A stretch of DNA of 64,000 nucleotides from Canna indica (GCA_034359265.1 CP136890.1:28376501-28440500); one strand, 5' to 3'; shown: positions 1 to 12,156, counted from the first letter of the stretch. Notes: generated by a model from the letters alone, not told the origin. Numbers and translations: made by a program.

Positions 1-238
1 TTAGGCTGACAATAAAGCCTGCAATCCGATAAAACGCAACCCCGCTGACATTACAATTGGACTTGATGTTCAGGAGTTGCGTCATTGCCGAAAATCTTGT
101 ATATTTAGGACAATTCTCATACAAGGTTCGTCAATAGCTTTCAATATCTCGTAACATTTTGCAGCCTTCTTATTCGGCAATTCAATCTGTATCGCAGGTT
201 GTTCTTTAATTAGTGACTTCAACTATCGTAGTATCTGG
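1..238 (-). pseudogene. CACTA TNP2 transposase fragment (E0)
   Basis: On the minus strand this stretch matches, base for base with substitutions, the part of TNP2 seen at about 33840-34030 on plus and 24590-24810 on minus, between the N-terminal transposase-associated domain and the start of the TNP2 core. It continues beyond the left window edge and is cut on the right at 238, where the LTR of element A begins. No complete reading frame survives. It is either one side of a CACTA copy interrupted by element A or an isolated remnant. The matching other side was not found in the window. Confidence 0.8.
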
Positions 239-1840
239 TGTTCGTTGAAATGACCACACTAGAGGGGAGGTGAATAGTGTGTTAACTAATTCTTATTTGT
301 CTAATTCGATTGTAATCATTTTCTTAAACTACTTAGGCAAGTTATAATTCGACAACTAAATGCGGAAGCGAGTAATGAAATTAAACAATGAATGCACAAG
401 GAGAGGAATGCTAACATAATTATTTATAGTGGTTCGGCCCCAATGCCTACTCCACTACCTAAGCACCCCACTTAGGATTTCCAAATTAAATTTACTAGAT
501 TATATCTTGTTTCCCTTACAATGAGGACTTTACACCGGAAAGTCTCCGATCTCCAACCGAAGGCACTTCCACACCCAGAAGTATCCCGCCTTCCTACCGA
601 GAGAACTCTCCCACCTCAACCTAAGGGACAACTAGAACTAATCCTAGTAAATTACGTTTACAATGGTGGAATTAAGCCTTAACACCAAGGCAACCATCAA
701 CCAAATCAAACCTAGCAACCTAGGTTTACACGAGTTTTAATACAATGAAAGAAACAAGAAAATATATAAGTAATGGAGCAAAAAATACAACAATACAAAT
801 ACTTGGCTCAAACACAATGAATCCTAGCTCCTCTTGATGTCTTGATGATGAATCAAATCAAACTTGAAGGCAAACTCTAGGAATGAAAGCTCAGACTAGG
901 ATTTCTTTAAAAAATGGCTCAATGAAAGCTTAGAGTTGATCAATGATGGATGAATGAAGGTTAAGAGTGATCAAAAGTTGTTTAAGGAAGGCTGGGTTTG
1001 AGTATTTATAGAGCCAAGAAGAAATGGAATGAAACGAGCGGCTCAACAGGCGGAAAACTAGTCGTTACCGTCGATTGGTCGCTTGCCGAGCGATCGTCGA
1101 TCGACCGACTGATCGACCGCCTGCGACCGCTGCCCTTTCTGTGAATAAATCACGCTGTTCGATCGACCGACGGGTCGACCGAACCTGTGCAAGGCAATTT
1201 GGTTAGGCTTTGTTTGTTCATTTTTTTGTTCCGTCTTCGCTAAGTCTACATTTATTAACTTTAAGTTAATAACTTTAAAACATAAATGTTATATAAGGAT
1301 TACCCCCCATTTGGAGTCAATAAAAATATCTAAAAAATCAAAATCCTTAAGAATCAAAATCTATCTTTTAGGGTCTAGTACAATTTTTTGGGTCAAATAA
1401 GGAGACTAAAGGCTCCAAAAATTCCTAAAAAATACCTCGTTATCTAATTTTAATCCAAGGAATAATTACCGTCATTTTTTATGTCCAGAAAGTATCTAGG
1501 TCATATAGCCCTCCAAGGATCTCCCTAGGCTTAGTGAATTTTAGGGTGGTTTCGGATTTTCATGATTAGGGGTTCGGGATTGGTTCTTGGGTTCTTGTGC
1601 ATCATCATGAGAATTTACAATATAAACTAGACACCCTAAACCTAAACTCTAACTTCCTGACGAATCCGAGTGCGTCGACCAACGTCCTTCCGATTTTCCG
1701 ATTTCTCCAATTTTTCAATCGCGGACGTCGTGCGCTAACAGATATGGAACCTGAAAATAACTCTTCATGAAATCATTAGTTCCATGTTTGTTATCATTAA
1801 AACCGAGATTAAGACCAAGATTGAAAACCTTAAGCCAACA
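239..1840 (-). repeat. 3' LTR of element A
   Basis: The left end in plus orientation is TGTTCG (TGTTGG in sister copies) and the right end is CCAACA, giving the usual TG...CA termini. It aligns along its length with 6029-7872. Landmarks are shared with all Sirevirus-like LTRs here: a CACACTA/TAGTGTG inverted repeat at 255-281, the conserved block with 'ggttcggccccaatgcctac', a TATA box on minus and an upstream cluster of GGTCGATCGACC palindromes. Length is 1602 bp. Confidence 0.88.
1003..1195 (-). promoter_or_regulatory. LTR core promoter: TATA box and palindrome cluster (A, 3' LTR)
   Basis: On minus, TATAAATA lies at 1003-1010. Upstream of it in the minus sense (1070-1190) is a cluster of overlapping palindromes of the GGTCGATCGACC type. 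The same arrangement occurs in every Sirevirus-like LTR of the window. Palindrome clusters before the TATA box are a described Sirevirus LTR trait. The function is inferred. Confidence 0.6.
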
Positions 1841-4308
1841 ATCTGTCCCTTTTTGATGATGACAAACATCCTTAAGAAAATATATTCATTAAAGCATAGA
1901 GGATATCAAACATAGGATTTCTCCCCCTATCAACATGCATATCTATATAATAGAATTCCCCCTATCTATATGCATGATTTTCCTTTTTTTTTCTCCCCCT
2001 TTTGACATCAATAAAAAAAGGGCAAGAAAAGTCAATCTAGTCAAAGTTGAGACTCTAAAAATATTTTTCATGAAACATGAAAATATAAACCAAAGGGACG
2101 AAAAACAAATATTTGATATGGTACTAAGTCATGCATGATATCGTGAAATGATAAATGAAAACTTTTACTTAGAATCATGTATGCACTCAAGTTTGGATAT
2201 TTTCGTGAATAGCATATCTTTCTCATGACACTTTTAGATTTTATTCAAACTTTCAAAATGCTAAGATATGGTCATTTAAAGCATGTATTTCAAGTTTAAG
2301 GTAAAACTAATGTCATTTGATCAAAATATGAACTTAGCACATTTCTTTCAAAGTAGGCATGAAAGCATGAAAATGACTAAGAATCAAATTTTGTTATCTA
2401 CTCATATTTTCTCTATCTTAGGAATCTAGACATCAAACATGAGTGAATCTAAGTATATGAATCAAGTTTGGGCTGAGAATGAGGTTTCTAAGTCACTTTT
2501 TGACATAGGTAAAAGTCTACTTTAAGTTTTCAAAAATCAAACTTTTAAATCCATGCAAAATCATATATTTGACTAAAATTTTTGAAACTTTAACTGGACA
2601 AACTAAATTTTTTAAGGAATCTACAGGTTCAAGAATCAGTCAAAAATTAGTTTTCTATAAAATCATAAAATTCTTGAAAGTCCAGAGGCATTCTCATAAA
2701 TTTTAGGTGTTTTTTCGAAAGTTATCATTTTTTATTCAAACTTTCCAGATATCGCTGAATGATCATTTGAAATGCATGTGTCAAGTTTGAACTCAAAATG
2801 AATTTTCTTCAATCGATCTTGATTTTAAGCAAAAGCTCATTTTTTCAAGATATCTATCAAGTTATCAAAATCATTTTTAGAAATAATTTTACTCAAAGAA
2901 TAGTGAGAACGATGTTAGAAATGGAATCAAAATAGTATGCACCAAGTTTCATTTGAAGTTTCGACGAAAAATCAAAGTATCGAAAAGATTGATATTTCAA
3001 GAGGATGATGATACTTTGCATTTTTGAAATCCAACATCAAAATTCTACTATAAATCAGATTCTTGATGAAACTTTTCGAAATATTTACTGAAGAAACTAG
3101 ATTTTTCAGTGAAGGTGCAGTTTCAAGAATCAGTTAAAAAGGATTTTTCTACATTTTTTTAGAAATAACTAAAAATGCTTAATTTTTAATGACATTTCTG
3201 TAATTTCCCGTTATTTTCCAAAAACATGCTCGGTTTTCATTCAAACTTTTATGACACTATAAAATTATCATGTAAAGAGTGTATGTCAAGTTTGAAATGA
3301 AAATTATGTCCTTAAGTCAAGATATCAACCTAGCATGGTTTCATTCAAAACTAAACTAAACTAGTTATCAGGAAACTTGCTAATTAAGTTTCAATCTTAT
3401 CATTTACTCATGATTTTTCAAACTTAAACCTATTGACACCTAACATGAGTAAATCTAAACATGTTCCTCAAATATGGATTGAAAATGAGACCTTTAAGTC
3501 AATTGATTGACTTGGATTAAGTTGGTTCAAAAGAGATTATCATGAAATGACCTCTATGTCATTTTATCCATATCCATATGAATTTTTTTATTCTAAGTGC
3601 ATGGAAACATGTCATATCTATTCCTAAACATGTTTATGAATTTTGGACTTCAAATGAAGTGTCCAAGTCGATTAATTGACTTGGGTCAAACTTTTCAAGT
3701 TTAAGTCCCCTAAAGTGTTCTAGTTATCACATTGTTCATCTAGACATGAATTTTCAAGTTTAAATACCTAGACTCATGTGATAGGTGCATCTAAACATGT
3801 TTGTTTGGTGTTTACTCAAAATGAGGTCTCTAATAAGAAATTTCAAACTAGTCCAATTTCATTCAATATTAATATCATGAAATTACCTAGTTATCATGAA
3901 ACTTGCCTACTCATGAAAATTCAAACATTTATCATGCAAAGTTAATCATGAGTATATAGAGACATCATTAAAGCATGAATATTCAATTATTATACTAAGA
4001 TTTTTGCAAAATTAAATCCATACCTTAGTCTTAGAAATATTGCCAAACTTGTCTTTTTACTTTTCAATTTTCTTCATGATAGCATAGCCTTCCATTAACA
4101 TTCTCAACTTGCAAGTAGACTTCATTAGTAGATTTAACGAAACTAAAGCTACTAGCAAGCTAACCAAACCAAATAGCAAAGAGAGGAATCAAGTATCATT
4201 TTCAAAATCCACTCTGCTAAATAGTTTGAAATCCGTTTCAAAATATAATCAAGTGAATCTGAAATGAATTAAGAGATCTCAAAATATGAAATATTAAAAA
4301 AAATAGAT
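1841..4308. other. Non-coding interior of element A, AT-rich
   Basis: No supported gene. The first 300 bp carry the polypurine-type runs next to the 3' LTR. The rest is AT-rich and contains a diverged duplication of roughly 1 kb: phrases around 2230-2480 recur around 3240-3500 (for example 'tcaagtttgaa', 'catgagtaaatctaaacatg'). 3240-4100 also resembles 54480-54930 in element B2. This space corresponds to the part of B2 upstream of its ORF2. A has no ORF2. Confidence 0.6.
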
Positions 4309-4425
4309 CTCCAACCCTTCCTATTGGTTGAAAACCGAAAGGCCACAATGTGCCGACGATTTAGAACCGCAAGGTCGCATGAGCCCATTACAGGCTACAT
4401 AGGTCTCCAAAGAGACTGGGAAATC
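4309..4425. other. Conserved structured block after gag (copy in A)
   Basis: A block of about 115 bp, more GC-rich than its surroundings and shared with 10482-10595 (B1) and 55195-55310 (B2), always just downstream of gag in the element sense. On the element's sense strand it contains TCTC-TTTG-GAGA (4404-4415 on plus). In B1 and B2 the loop is TTCG. A second hairpin around 'aaccgcaaggt' is visible on plus. It is not coding. Its role is unknown; packaging or RNA structure are possibilities. Confidence 0.5.
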
Positions 4426-4651
4426 AAAATCAAAAACATTTTTGAAATTCATATCAATAGCGGAAAATCTACTAATGTTAAGCATGTATCAAAACTCCAA
4501 CTCTAATTTAAGCAAGTGAGTATAGGAGATGATACCAAAGTGTTTGATGCCAACAATTTCATTACCAAGGGCATCATGATGACTTGAAGTTGCAACTTTG
4601 AAATGGTACAATCTTTGAATCCCCAAGCAACTTCAATCAACCAACTTCATC

Positions 4652-5961
4652 TCATCCTTGTGTGGTAGCTCCCCCTACAATAGAGCATGAAATTTTTGGT
4701 ACCCAAATGGCTTTGGGTCCTTGGGGGTTAGTTGGCCTCGGTATCCAAAGTGTCTTAGCAACACTTGAATTCTTCTTAAATGCGCAATCATAGATTGCAT
4801 GGCCATAAGTATCACAACAATAGCAATGTCTGTGAAACTTTTTATTTTCCCTACGGACATGTGATTTATCGCTAGAATGCTTGACATGGGAACTATGATG
4901 AACATGAACATTCTTAAACGATACAGTCTTCTTTTGTAGAACATTGGCATTCTTTACACAAGCATTTTTCATTCTAGTGTTCGTAGTAGATGAAGCATTT
5001 TTTAATTCATTTACTTTCTTATTCAATAAAATAACCTCACTTTTCAAATCATTCATTGATCTTTGAATAACATGCAATTGAGTTTTTAGCATGGTATTTT
5101 CATTCTTTAAATTTTCATTTTTATGTTTCAAGTCCTTAATCTCAAGTTTCATATCGTCATGGCATGAATCAAATGACCTAGATTTTAATTTTTTATTTTC
5201 TAATTTGAATTCATGCAAATGAGAATTAAGCATCACATTTTCCTTTTTCAACATTTTATTTTCCTTATCTTTACTAACAAGCAAGGCATACATCATATGG
5301 CATGTTATGAGAACTAGTAGAGCTAGCATCATCATTTTCATTAGCATGACTAGGTGAAGGAGGGTGTACCTCATCAATAGCATCCACGAGGCTAACTTTA
5401 GATGTGACTTCATAGTCATGGCTAGAGGGTGCTTCAAGTGAGTGAGAGGTGGAGGTGGAAGCACTTGACCTGTTCCTTGCTTTGTTCTTCAAGATTGGGC
5501 AATTTTTATTCACATGCCCCTTTTCTTTGCAGGCTCTTAGAATTGCTCCTTTGACTAGAAGCACTATGGGCATCAAAACCAAGATTAGCAGTAGGTGAGT
5601 GACCATTGTCATCACCACCTTCATTAAAAGTGACAATTTCTTCGGTTTTGGCATGATCATATAAAACATTTAAAGTGGCCCATAAATCAAAACCCGAAGA
5701 GCAATGCATGACTTTTTCTAGGATGTTATTTGGTATGACACAAAATATGCAATTCATGGCTTCTCCATTAAATTGAAATATTTTCTTGTCAAGTTCACTC
5801 CAATCATGTATGTCAACCTTAGGATAGGTGTATTCAAATTTCAACATGTTATAAACACCAAAACCTCTAGTCTTTAAGAAGGAGTACATTTTAGACTTCC
5901 AAAGACCAAAATTCAATTCATCAAACCTAGGAGGTGAAGACGCTACCGACTCTAGTGCCAT
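4652..5961 (-). pseudogene. gag-like pseudogene of element A
   Basis: Starts at ATG 5961 and reads MALESVASSPPRFDELNFGLW, the typical N-terminal region of plant copia Gag (DUF4219/UBN2 type). After about 120 residues the frame breaks, and a zinc knuckle (CKEKGHVNKNC) continues in another frame near 5500. A long coiled coil rich in Lys, Asn and Leu follows (about 4950-5330). A second CCHC knuckle (CYCCDTYGHAIYDC) is near 4780-4830, then 'GPKAIWVPK' and a stop at 4652. In complete copia elements protease follows this point; here nothing does. The large central UBN2 segment expected between the N-terminal part and the first knuckle is also missing, as in B1 and B2. At least two frameshifts make this copy non-functional. 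Gag forms the particle that packages element RNA. Confidence 0.82.
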
Positions 5962-6014
5962 TTTAAGATCGAGAGACGATGTAGAGGAGGTGGTGAAATC
6001 ACAATCTACAACCT

Positions 6015-6026
6015 GCTCTGATACCA
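6015..6026 (-). other. Primer-binding site of element A
   Basis: On minus this reads TGGTATCAGAGC, complementary to the 3' end of plant initiator methionine tRNA, two bases from the 5' LTR end. This fixes the element's orientation. Confidence 0.9.
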
Positions 6027-6028
6027 AT

Positions 6029-8196
6029 TGTTGGTTGAAATGGCCACACTAGAGGGGAGGTGAATAGTGTGTTAACTAATTCTTATTTGCCTAATTCGAT
6101 TTTAATCATTTTCTTAAACTACTTAGGCAAGTTATAATTCGACAACTAAATGCGGAAGCGAGTAATGAAAATAAACAATGAATGCACAAGGAGAGCAATG
6201 CTAACACAATTATTTATAGTGGTTCGGCCCCAATGCCTACTCCACCACCTAAGCACCCCGCTTAGGATTTCCAAACTAAGTTTACTAGATTATATCTTGT
6301 TTCCCTTACAATGAGGACTTTACACCGGAAAGTCTCCGCTCTCCAACCAAAGGCGCTTCCACACCCGAAAGTATCCCGCATTCCTACCGACAGCACTCTC
6401 CCACTTCAACCTAAGGGACAACTAGAACTAATCCTAGTAAACTATGTTTATAACGGTGGAATTAAGCCTTAACACCAAGGCAACCACCAACCAAATCAAA
6501 CCTAGCAACCTAGGTTTACACGAGTTTTAATACAATGAAAGAAACAAGAAAATATACAAGTAATTGAGCAAAAAATATAACAATACAAATACTTAGCACC
6601 AACATAATGAATTATAGCTCCTCTTGATGCCTTGATGATGAATCAAAACAAACTTGAAGGCAAACTCTAGGAATGAAAGCTCAGACTAGGATTTCTCTAA
6701 AAAATGGCTCAATGAAAGCTTAGAGTTGATCAATGATGGATCAATGAAGGTTAAGAGTGATTAAAAGTTGTTTAAGGAAGGCTGGGTTTGAGTATTTATA
6801 GAGCCAAGAAGAAATGGAATGAAACGGGCGGCTCAACAGGCGAAAAACTAGCCGTTACCGTCGATCGGTCGCTTGTCAATCGATCGTCAATCGACCGACC
6901 GATCGACCGCCTGCGATCGCTTCCCTTTCTATGAATAAATCACGCTATTCGGTCGACTGTAGCAGCTTCTGCCAATTTTTGGCAGCATTCGGTCGATCAA
7001 TAGGTCGACCGAACCTGGGCTGGACTGGGCAGTTTGGTTTTGTTTGTTCATTTTCTGGTTCCGTCTTCACTAAGTCTACTTATATAACATTTATTTAGTT
7101 ACTACTACCAAATTCTAGCATCGTTTGGTCAACCGATCGATTGATCAAAATGCCTTCTTCTTCGGTCGGTCGACCAGTCGATCGACCGAACCTAGGCAGG
7201 GCAGATTTCTTTGCTTGGTTTGTTCGTTTTCTGATTCCGTCTTTGGTAAGTCTAATTATATAACATTTATTAACTTTAAGTTACTAACTTTAAAACATAA
7301 ATGTTATATAAGGATTACCCCCCATTTAGATTCAATAAAAATATCTAAAAAATCAAAATCCTTAAGAATCATAATATAGTTTTTGGGGTCTAGTACAATT
7401 TTTTGGAAAACAGAACTTTTCTAATTTTTTGGGTCAAATAAGGGTAGGCTAAAGGCTTCCAAAAATTCCTAAAAAATACTTCGTTATCTAATTTTAACCC
7501 AAGGAACAATTACCATCATTTTTTATGTCAAGAAAGTATCTAGGTCATATAGCCCTCTAATGAGCTCCCTAGGCTTAGTGAATTTTAGGGTGGTTCCGAT
7601 TTTCATGATTAGGGGTTCGGGATTGGTTCTTGGGTTCTTGTGCATCATCATGATGATTTACAATATAAATTAGACACCCTAAACCTAAACTCTAACTTCC
7701 CGACGAATCCGAGCGCGTCGACCAACGTCCCTCCGATTTTCCGATTTCTCTAATTTTCCGATCACGGACGTCGTGCGCTAACCGATATGGAACCTGAAAA
7801 TAACTCTTCATGAAATCATTAGTTCCATGTTTGTTATCATCAAAACCGACATTAAGACCAAGGTTGAAAACCAAGATTTTTTCAGCCTTCTTCTTGCGCG
7901 CTACGTTTTCGGGTTCTGGCTTTCAACGTGCGTCAACTTGGAGAGGTTTTCATGTGTTCTTTAGAGTCGACCAAGACGTCTTTGGTGCACACGTCGATCT
8001 TCAAGAGATTTCAATGATGAACACGAACACGACGATCAATGTCCTTTCAATTTTTTGATTTCTTCAATATTTATGATCGATGACATCACAAGCTAATCGA
8101 TATGGAACCTGAAAGATTTCTCAATGAAACATTAGTTCCATGTTTGTTATCATCAAAACCGAGATTAAGACCAAGGTAGAAAACCTTAGGCCAACA
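6029..8196 (-). repeat. Chimeric LTR shared by elements A and B1
   Basis: 6029-7872 aligns with the A LTR (239-1840). At 7872-7875 the sequence switches, in the middle of 'gaaaaccaagattttttcagcc', to the type-B LTR and follows it to the CCAACA end at 8196 (compare 13281-13594, 51509-51825 and 57958-58279). The last few bases of the A-type LTR are lost, as is about the first three quarters of the B-type LTR. It serves as 5' LTR of A on its left side (primer site at 6015) and 3' LTR of B1 on its right side (polypurine complement after 8197). The total of 2167 bp exceeds either parent. Confidence 0.85.
6793..7190 (-). promoter_or_regulatory. LTR core promoter of element A (5' LTR)
   Basis: TATAAATA on minus at 6793-6800, with GGTCGATCGACC-type palindromes at about 6862-6912, 6950-7010 and 7128-7190. 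The palindromic region is longer than in the 3' LTR because of an extra segment. The transcription start is not determined. Confidence 0.6.
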
Positions 8197-8640
8197 ATCT
8201 CCCCTTTTTTTATGATGACAAACATCCTTAAGAAAATATATCATTTAAGCACAAATATATCAAACATGGGATTTTCCCCCTTATCAACATGCATATCTAT
8301 ATAATAGAACTCTCCCTATCTATATGCATGGTTTTCCTATATTTTCTTCCCCTTTAACTCTATTTTTCTCCCCCTTTTGACATCAATCAAAAAGGGCAAG
8401 AAAAGTTGATCTAGTCAAAGTTGAGACTCTAAAATTAGTTTTCATGAAGCATGAAGATCTCAACTCAAGTGATAAAAACATACATACAAGTGAGAGTAAT
8501 CAATCATAGAACGACCAAGTGTAAACATTAACATGTTTCAAATATAACAAGTCATTCCATCATCACATAATCCTTACAGATAAGGAGTTTCAAATACAAA
8601 TATAAAGTCGATCAAGCAAAGTGTAGTGTTAATACAAGTC
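8197..8640. other. 3' non-coding interior of B1 with polypurine runs
   Basis: On minus it contains several G-rich polypurine runs (complements near 8199-8207, 8274-8280, 8346-8352 and 8369-8377) ahead of the 3' LTR. This is the multiple-PPT pattern. No gene. Confidence 0.55.
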
Positions 8641-8656
8641 CATAAAATGAATAACA

Positions 8657-9486
8657 TCAAACTTCAAATAAAGTGTATTGCCACATCTCATCCACCCAAC
8701 CATACATCTCATCAAACCGACGACCGTAGTCATCCACTTGCTAATCATACTGGTCAACACGTTGACCATATTCATCCATACGCCGGCCAAGCTCATCGAT
8801 CATCTGACCATACTCATCGATCCGTCGGCTGTACTCGTCTAGGCGTTCTCTTGTGCCTCTATTCCATTCCACCTGGTCGATATGAAACTAAGCAAAGCGA
8901 TGCTCCAGATCACCCAGACGTGCAATGGGAGTGTCGAATGATGAGCTTCCACCAGCATCTCTCGCCTCCTTGACTATGCCATGATTAGTGTGTTCCTCGG
9001 GGGCCCCCGCACTCTTTTACCGTGCTGATTTTCAAAGATTTTCATGCGGTTGAGAGAGGATGAGTCTATGGCTTTGGGTATAGATTCTATTTCAAATCTA
9101 GATTTGTTTACCCCAGCAGCATATATAAAGTGAGAAATCACTGACGCATATGGTAGAGCTTGTTTCTTTGAGGCAAGAACATCCGCTATGTACCGAAGCA
9201 TGAGATCATGAACGTCTATGGGAATGCGGGACATAGCAAAGAAGAGTACCCTAGTACTCATAGTGGTTACTTCATCATAATGACCTGCTTTAGGAAGAAC
9301 ATTATATGCAATAATAAGGTGCATAATCCTAGTTGAGATTGATAGTTTGCTACTTTGGGTAGGAAGCATCCCCTGAAAGTCCTCAGGACAGATGACTGAT
9401 ATGACTTTATGACTAGGAAAATCCTCATGAAAGAGGTGTGTGGACATCTTATATATTGACCTTCCTAGTAGAGGAAACCCAAAAAC
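8657..9486 (-). pseudogene. ORF2 remnant of B1 (putative plant transposon protein domain)
   Basis: The minus-strand reading frame covers the C-terminal half of the protein seen in B2: 'GFPLLGRSIYKMSTHLFHEDF', a helix-rich core with 'LPKAGHYDEVTTMSTRVLFF' and 'ISHFIYAAGVNKSRFEIE', then a frameshift near 8999 and a tail with repeated D-E-Y-G-R-x-x units. The N-terminal half is missing: upstream of 9486 the frame runs into non-coding DNA, so the first 20 or so residues of the open frame (to 9546) are spurious. The pattern matches the family I know as 'putative plant transposon protein' (PF20167-like). Function unknown. Confidence 0.6.
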
Positions 9487-9489
9487 TGA

Positions 9490-10480
9490 CGGCCAAATGG
9501 GTGGACATGATTGATTTCTGTCCGCCGGTCGATCGGGCGGTCGCAAGTCGTGCGACTGCTCGAGCTGCCATATGATTTCTTAAGCCCCCAAAAAATTGTT
9601 TTTCGAGAGATCTATATATTGAAACTTTATGAAAAAAAATTCACATGAACTAAGCTTCATGAGGATTCCAAAAAGTCAAGAATCACTCAAAAAAGATTTC
9701 TCTACAATTTTATAGAAAATCTACAAGTTCTCAGTGGTATTTTTGTAAATATGAGTCATTTCTCAAACGTTTTCAAATTTTGTCCCAACTATCTAGATAC
9801 CAAAATATGATCATTTAAAGTATGTATAATGAGTTTGAGACAAAGATAATGCCATTTGATCAAAATTTTACCTTAGCATGATTTCATTCAAGAAACAAAC
9901 ATGTTAACATGAAATTGCTAAGTATCAATCTTTAACTTATACTCATGGTTTTTCAACTATAGACACATGAACTCCTAACAAGAGTAAATGTAAACATGTT
10001 TATCAAGTTTCAACCTAAAATGAAGTCTCTAAGATGAAATTCTACCTAGAGCTCATTTCATTTAACCAAGGTTTTATGAAATTGCCTAGTCATCATGATT
10101 TTTCCTACTCAAGAAGATTCAAACATCTATCATGCAAAGTCAATGATGAGTATATAGAGACATCATTAAGGCATAAATATTCAAGCATTATATTAAGATT
10201 TTTGCAAAAACGAACTCATACCTCATTCTTGAAAATTTTTCCAAACTTTTCATTTTCTTCATATTAGCCTTCCATTTACAATAACTTGCAAGTATACTTC
10301 ATTAGTGGTAATCAAATCATATCTACTAGCAAGTTATCATACTAAATAGCAAGGTGAAATAGAAATCTTTATTTGAGAATTTCAACCTAAGCTAGATAGT
10401 GAAACATTTGTTTCAAGTAAAATCGGCATGAAGCCAAAACGAATCGAGAGATCTCAAAATATGAAATTTGAAACATAAGA
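9490..10480. other. AT-rich non-coding interior of B1
   Basis: No supported gene. It aligns with 54188-55190 of B2 with scattered substitutions. A short stretch at 9521-9570 carries the same GATCG/CGATC-type palindromes as the LTRs. Confidence 0.6.
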
Positions 10481-10481
10481 T

Positions 10482-10595
10482 CTCCAACCCTTCCTATTGG
10501 TCGAAAATCGAAAGGCCAAAATGAGCCTACGATTTAGAACTGCAAGGTCGCTTAGGCCCATTATAGGCCACATAGGTCTCCGAAGAGATCAAAAA
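10482..10595. other. Conserved structured block after gag (copy in B1)
   Basis: Same block as 4309-4425 and 55195-55310. On minus it contains TCTC-TTCG-GAGA, a UUCG-tetraloop hairpin (10577-10588 on plus). Non-coding. Confidence 0.5.
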
Positions 10596-10838
10596 TCAAA
10601 AATCAAAAATCAAAAATCATTTTAATAAAAGCGTATTAAGAGCGGATAAGATCAACTCAAATCAATCAAGTATCATAAAACTCCAACATAAATGAATTCA
10701 AATAAAGTAAAGGAGATGATACCAAGTTTACTTAGATGCCAATATCCATACCTATGGCATCATGATGGTTTGAAGTTGCAACCAAATGGAGATTTTTCAT
10801 TTGAATCCAAGGTCAACTTCAATGTTCCATTTTCCCAT

Positions 10839-12156
10839 TCATACTTGTGTGGTAGCTCCCCCTACAAAAGAACAAGACAATTTTGGTACCTAAATAGCTT
10901 TGGGTCCTTGAGGGTGAGTTGGCCTAGGAATTCAAAATGTCTTAGCAACACTTGGATTTCTTTTAAAAGAACAATCATAGATAGCATGGCCATATATACC
11001 ACAATAAAAATAATTTCCATTGAACTTTTTGTTTTCATTTATCTTTTGAATATGAGGCTTAAAACTAGAATGTCTAACATGAGATTTAAAATTAGCATGA
11101 ACATTCTTTTTTGAAAAATCATTTCTACTAAAATTCTTAAACGGGGAAATATTTTTCATTTCATTCACTTTCTTGTTTAGGTTTAGAACCTCATTTAACA
11201 AATCGATCATGGAGTTATGTAAAGCATGCAATTGAGTTTTAAATGTGTTATTTTCATTCTTTAACATGTCATTTTTGTTTTTCAAATTGTTAGTGTCGAT
11301 ACTTAAAATATCATGGCATGGATTAGATACACTAATTTTTAGCTTCTCATTTTCTAGTTTAGCATCATGTAAATTAGAGCTAAGAGTCAAGTTTTCCTCC
11401 TTTAATTTTTTGTTTTCTTTATCCTTTTTAACCATCAAGGCATACATGATCTTGTATTCGTCTAATAATTCATCATAAAGAAGATTCGAGGAACGAGATA
11501 AATTAGATCTATGATTATGATTATCATGACTAGAAGAAGAGCATACCTCCTCATCAACGTTCATGATTTTAGCTTCGTGATCATGGTGTGAGGATGTTTC
11601 ACTTGATGCACCTGAGTGAGTGAAAGCATTTGACCTTCATTTTGCGTTTTGCCTTGTTCTTCATACTAGGACAATTCTTCTTCACGTGCCCTTTCTCATT
11701 GCATAGGTGATATATCACATTTCTCTTCTGACTCTTTGTACTTCTTTGGCTAGATACACTAATAGCTTCAAGAACTTCATTAGATATAGGAGTATGACAA
11801 TTGTCATTGTCTCCTTCTTTTAATGTAACAAGTTATTCAGTTTTACCATAATCATAAAGCATGTTCAAAGTAGCCCAAATATCATATGCAGAATTATAAT
11901 GCATGACTTTTTAAAAAATGTTATTTTCCAAAGAACAATATATGCAATTTGTTGCCTTAGCATTTAACTCAAATCTGCTAATTTGTTCTTGGGTCCATGC
12001 ATCCATGTTTTCCTTAGGTTCTACGTATTTTGACTTTACCATATTAAACACAACTATACCTTGAGTCTTTAAGAATGTATACATTCTTCCTTTCCAAAGA
12101 TCAAAGTTTGACTCATCAAACCTAGGTGGTACGGACGCTACACACTCTAGTGCCAT
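10839..12156 (-). pseudogene. gag-like pseudogene of element B1
   Basis: Starts at ATG 12156 with MALECVASVPPRFDESNFDLW. The N-terminal domain runs to a stop at about 11911. The remaining frame holds a decayed first zinc knuckle near 11650-11720 and a coiled coil (10932-11564 frame, heptad-like Leu/Asn/Lys). A second knuckle reads CGIYGHAIYDC, with its first Cys changed to Tyr (YFYCGIYGHAIYDC). It ends at a stop at 10839 at the position shared with A and B2. Several stops and frameshifts. No protease follows. Confidence 0.8.

Larger units (their letters stand above)
239..7873 (-). mobile_element. Element A: pol-less Sirevirus-derived copia element
   Basis: A minus-strand LTR retrotransposon. 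The 3' LTR is at 239-1840, the interior at 1841-6028, and the 5' LTR starts at 6029 and is cut at about 7873. The primer-binding site lies next to the 5' LTR, and gag is the only recognisable gene. Protease, integrase, reverse transcriptase and RNase H are absent: gag is followed directly by AT-rich non-coding DNA. On minus the tract before the 3' LTR carries several purine-rich runs (1922-2010 as seen on plus), the multiple polypurine-tract pattern known from Sireviruses. The left flank reads TCTGG. The matching right flank is lost because the 5' LTR is fused to B1. I infer a non-autonomous gag-bearing element moved by relatives such as C. Confidence 0.82.

Noticed and set aside
4324..4506. 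Small plus-strand ORF over the conserved block
   Set aside because: It is antisense to the element, is not kept open in B1 or B2, and the block looks structural rather than coding.
7125..7379. Arg/Ser-rich open frames in the LTR palindrome regions (also 13904-14256, 51071-51503, 20013-20354, 48406-48663)
   Set aside because: They are the GGTCGACCGATCGACC repeats read as R-S-T-D codons on both strands. They are not shared as proteins between copies and have no domain.
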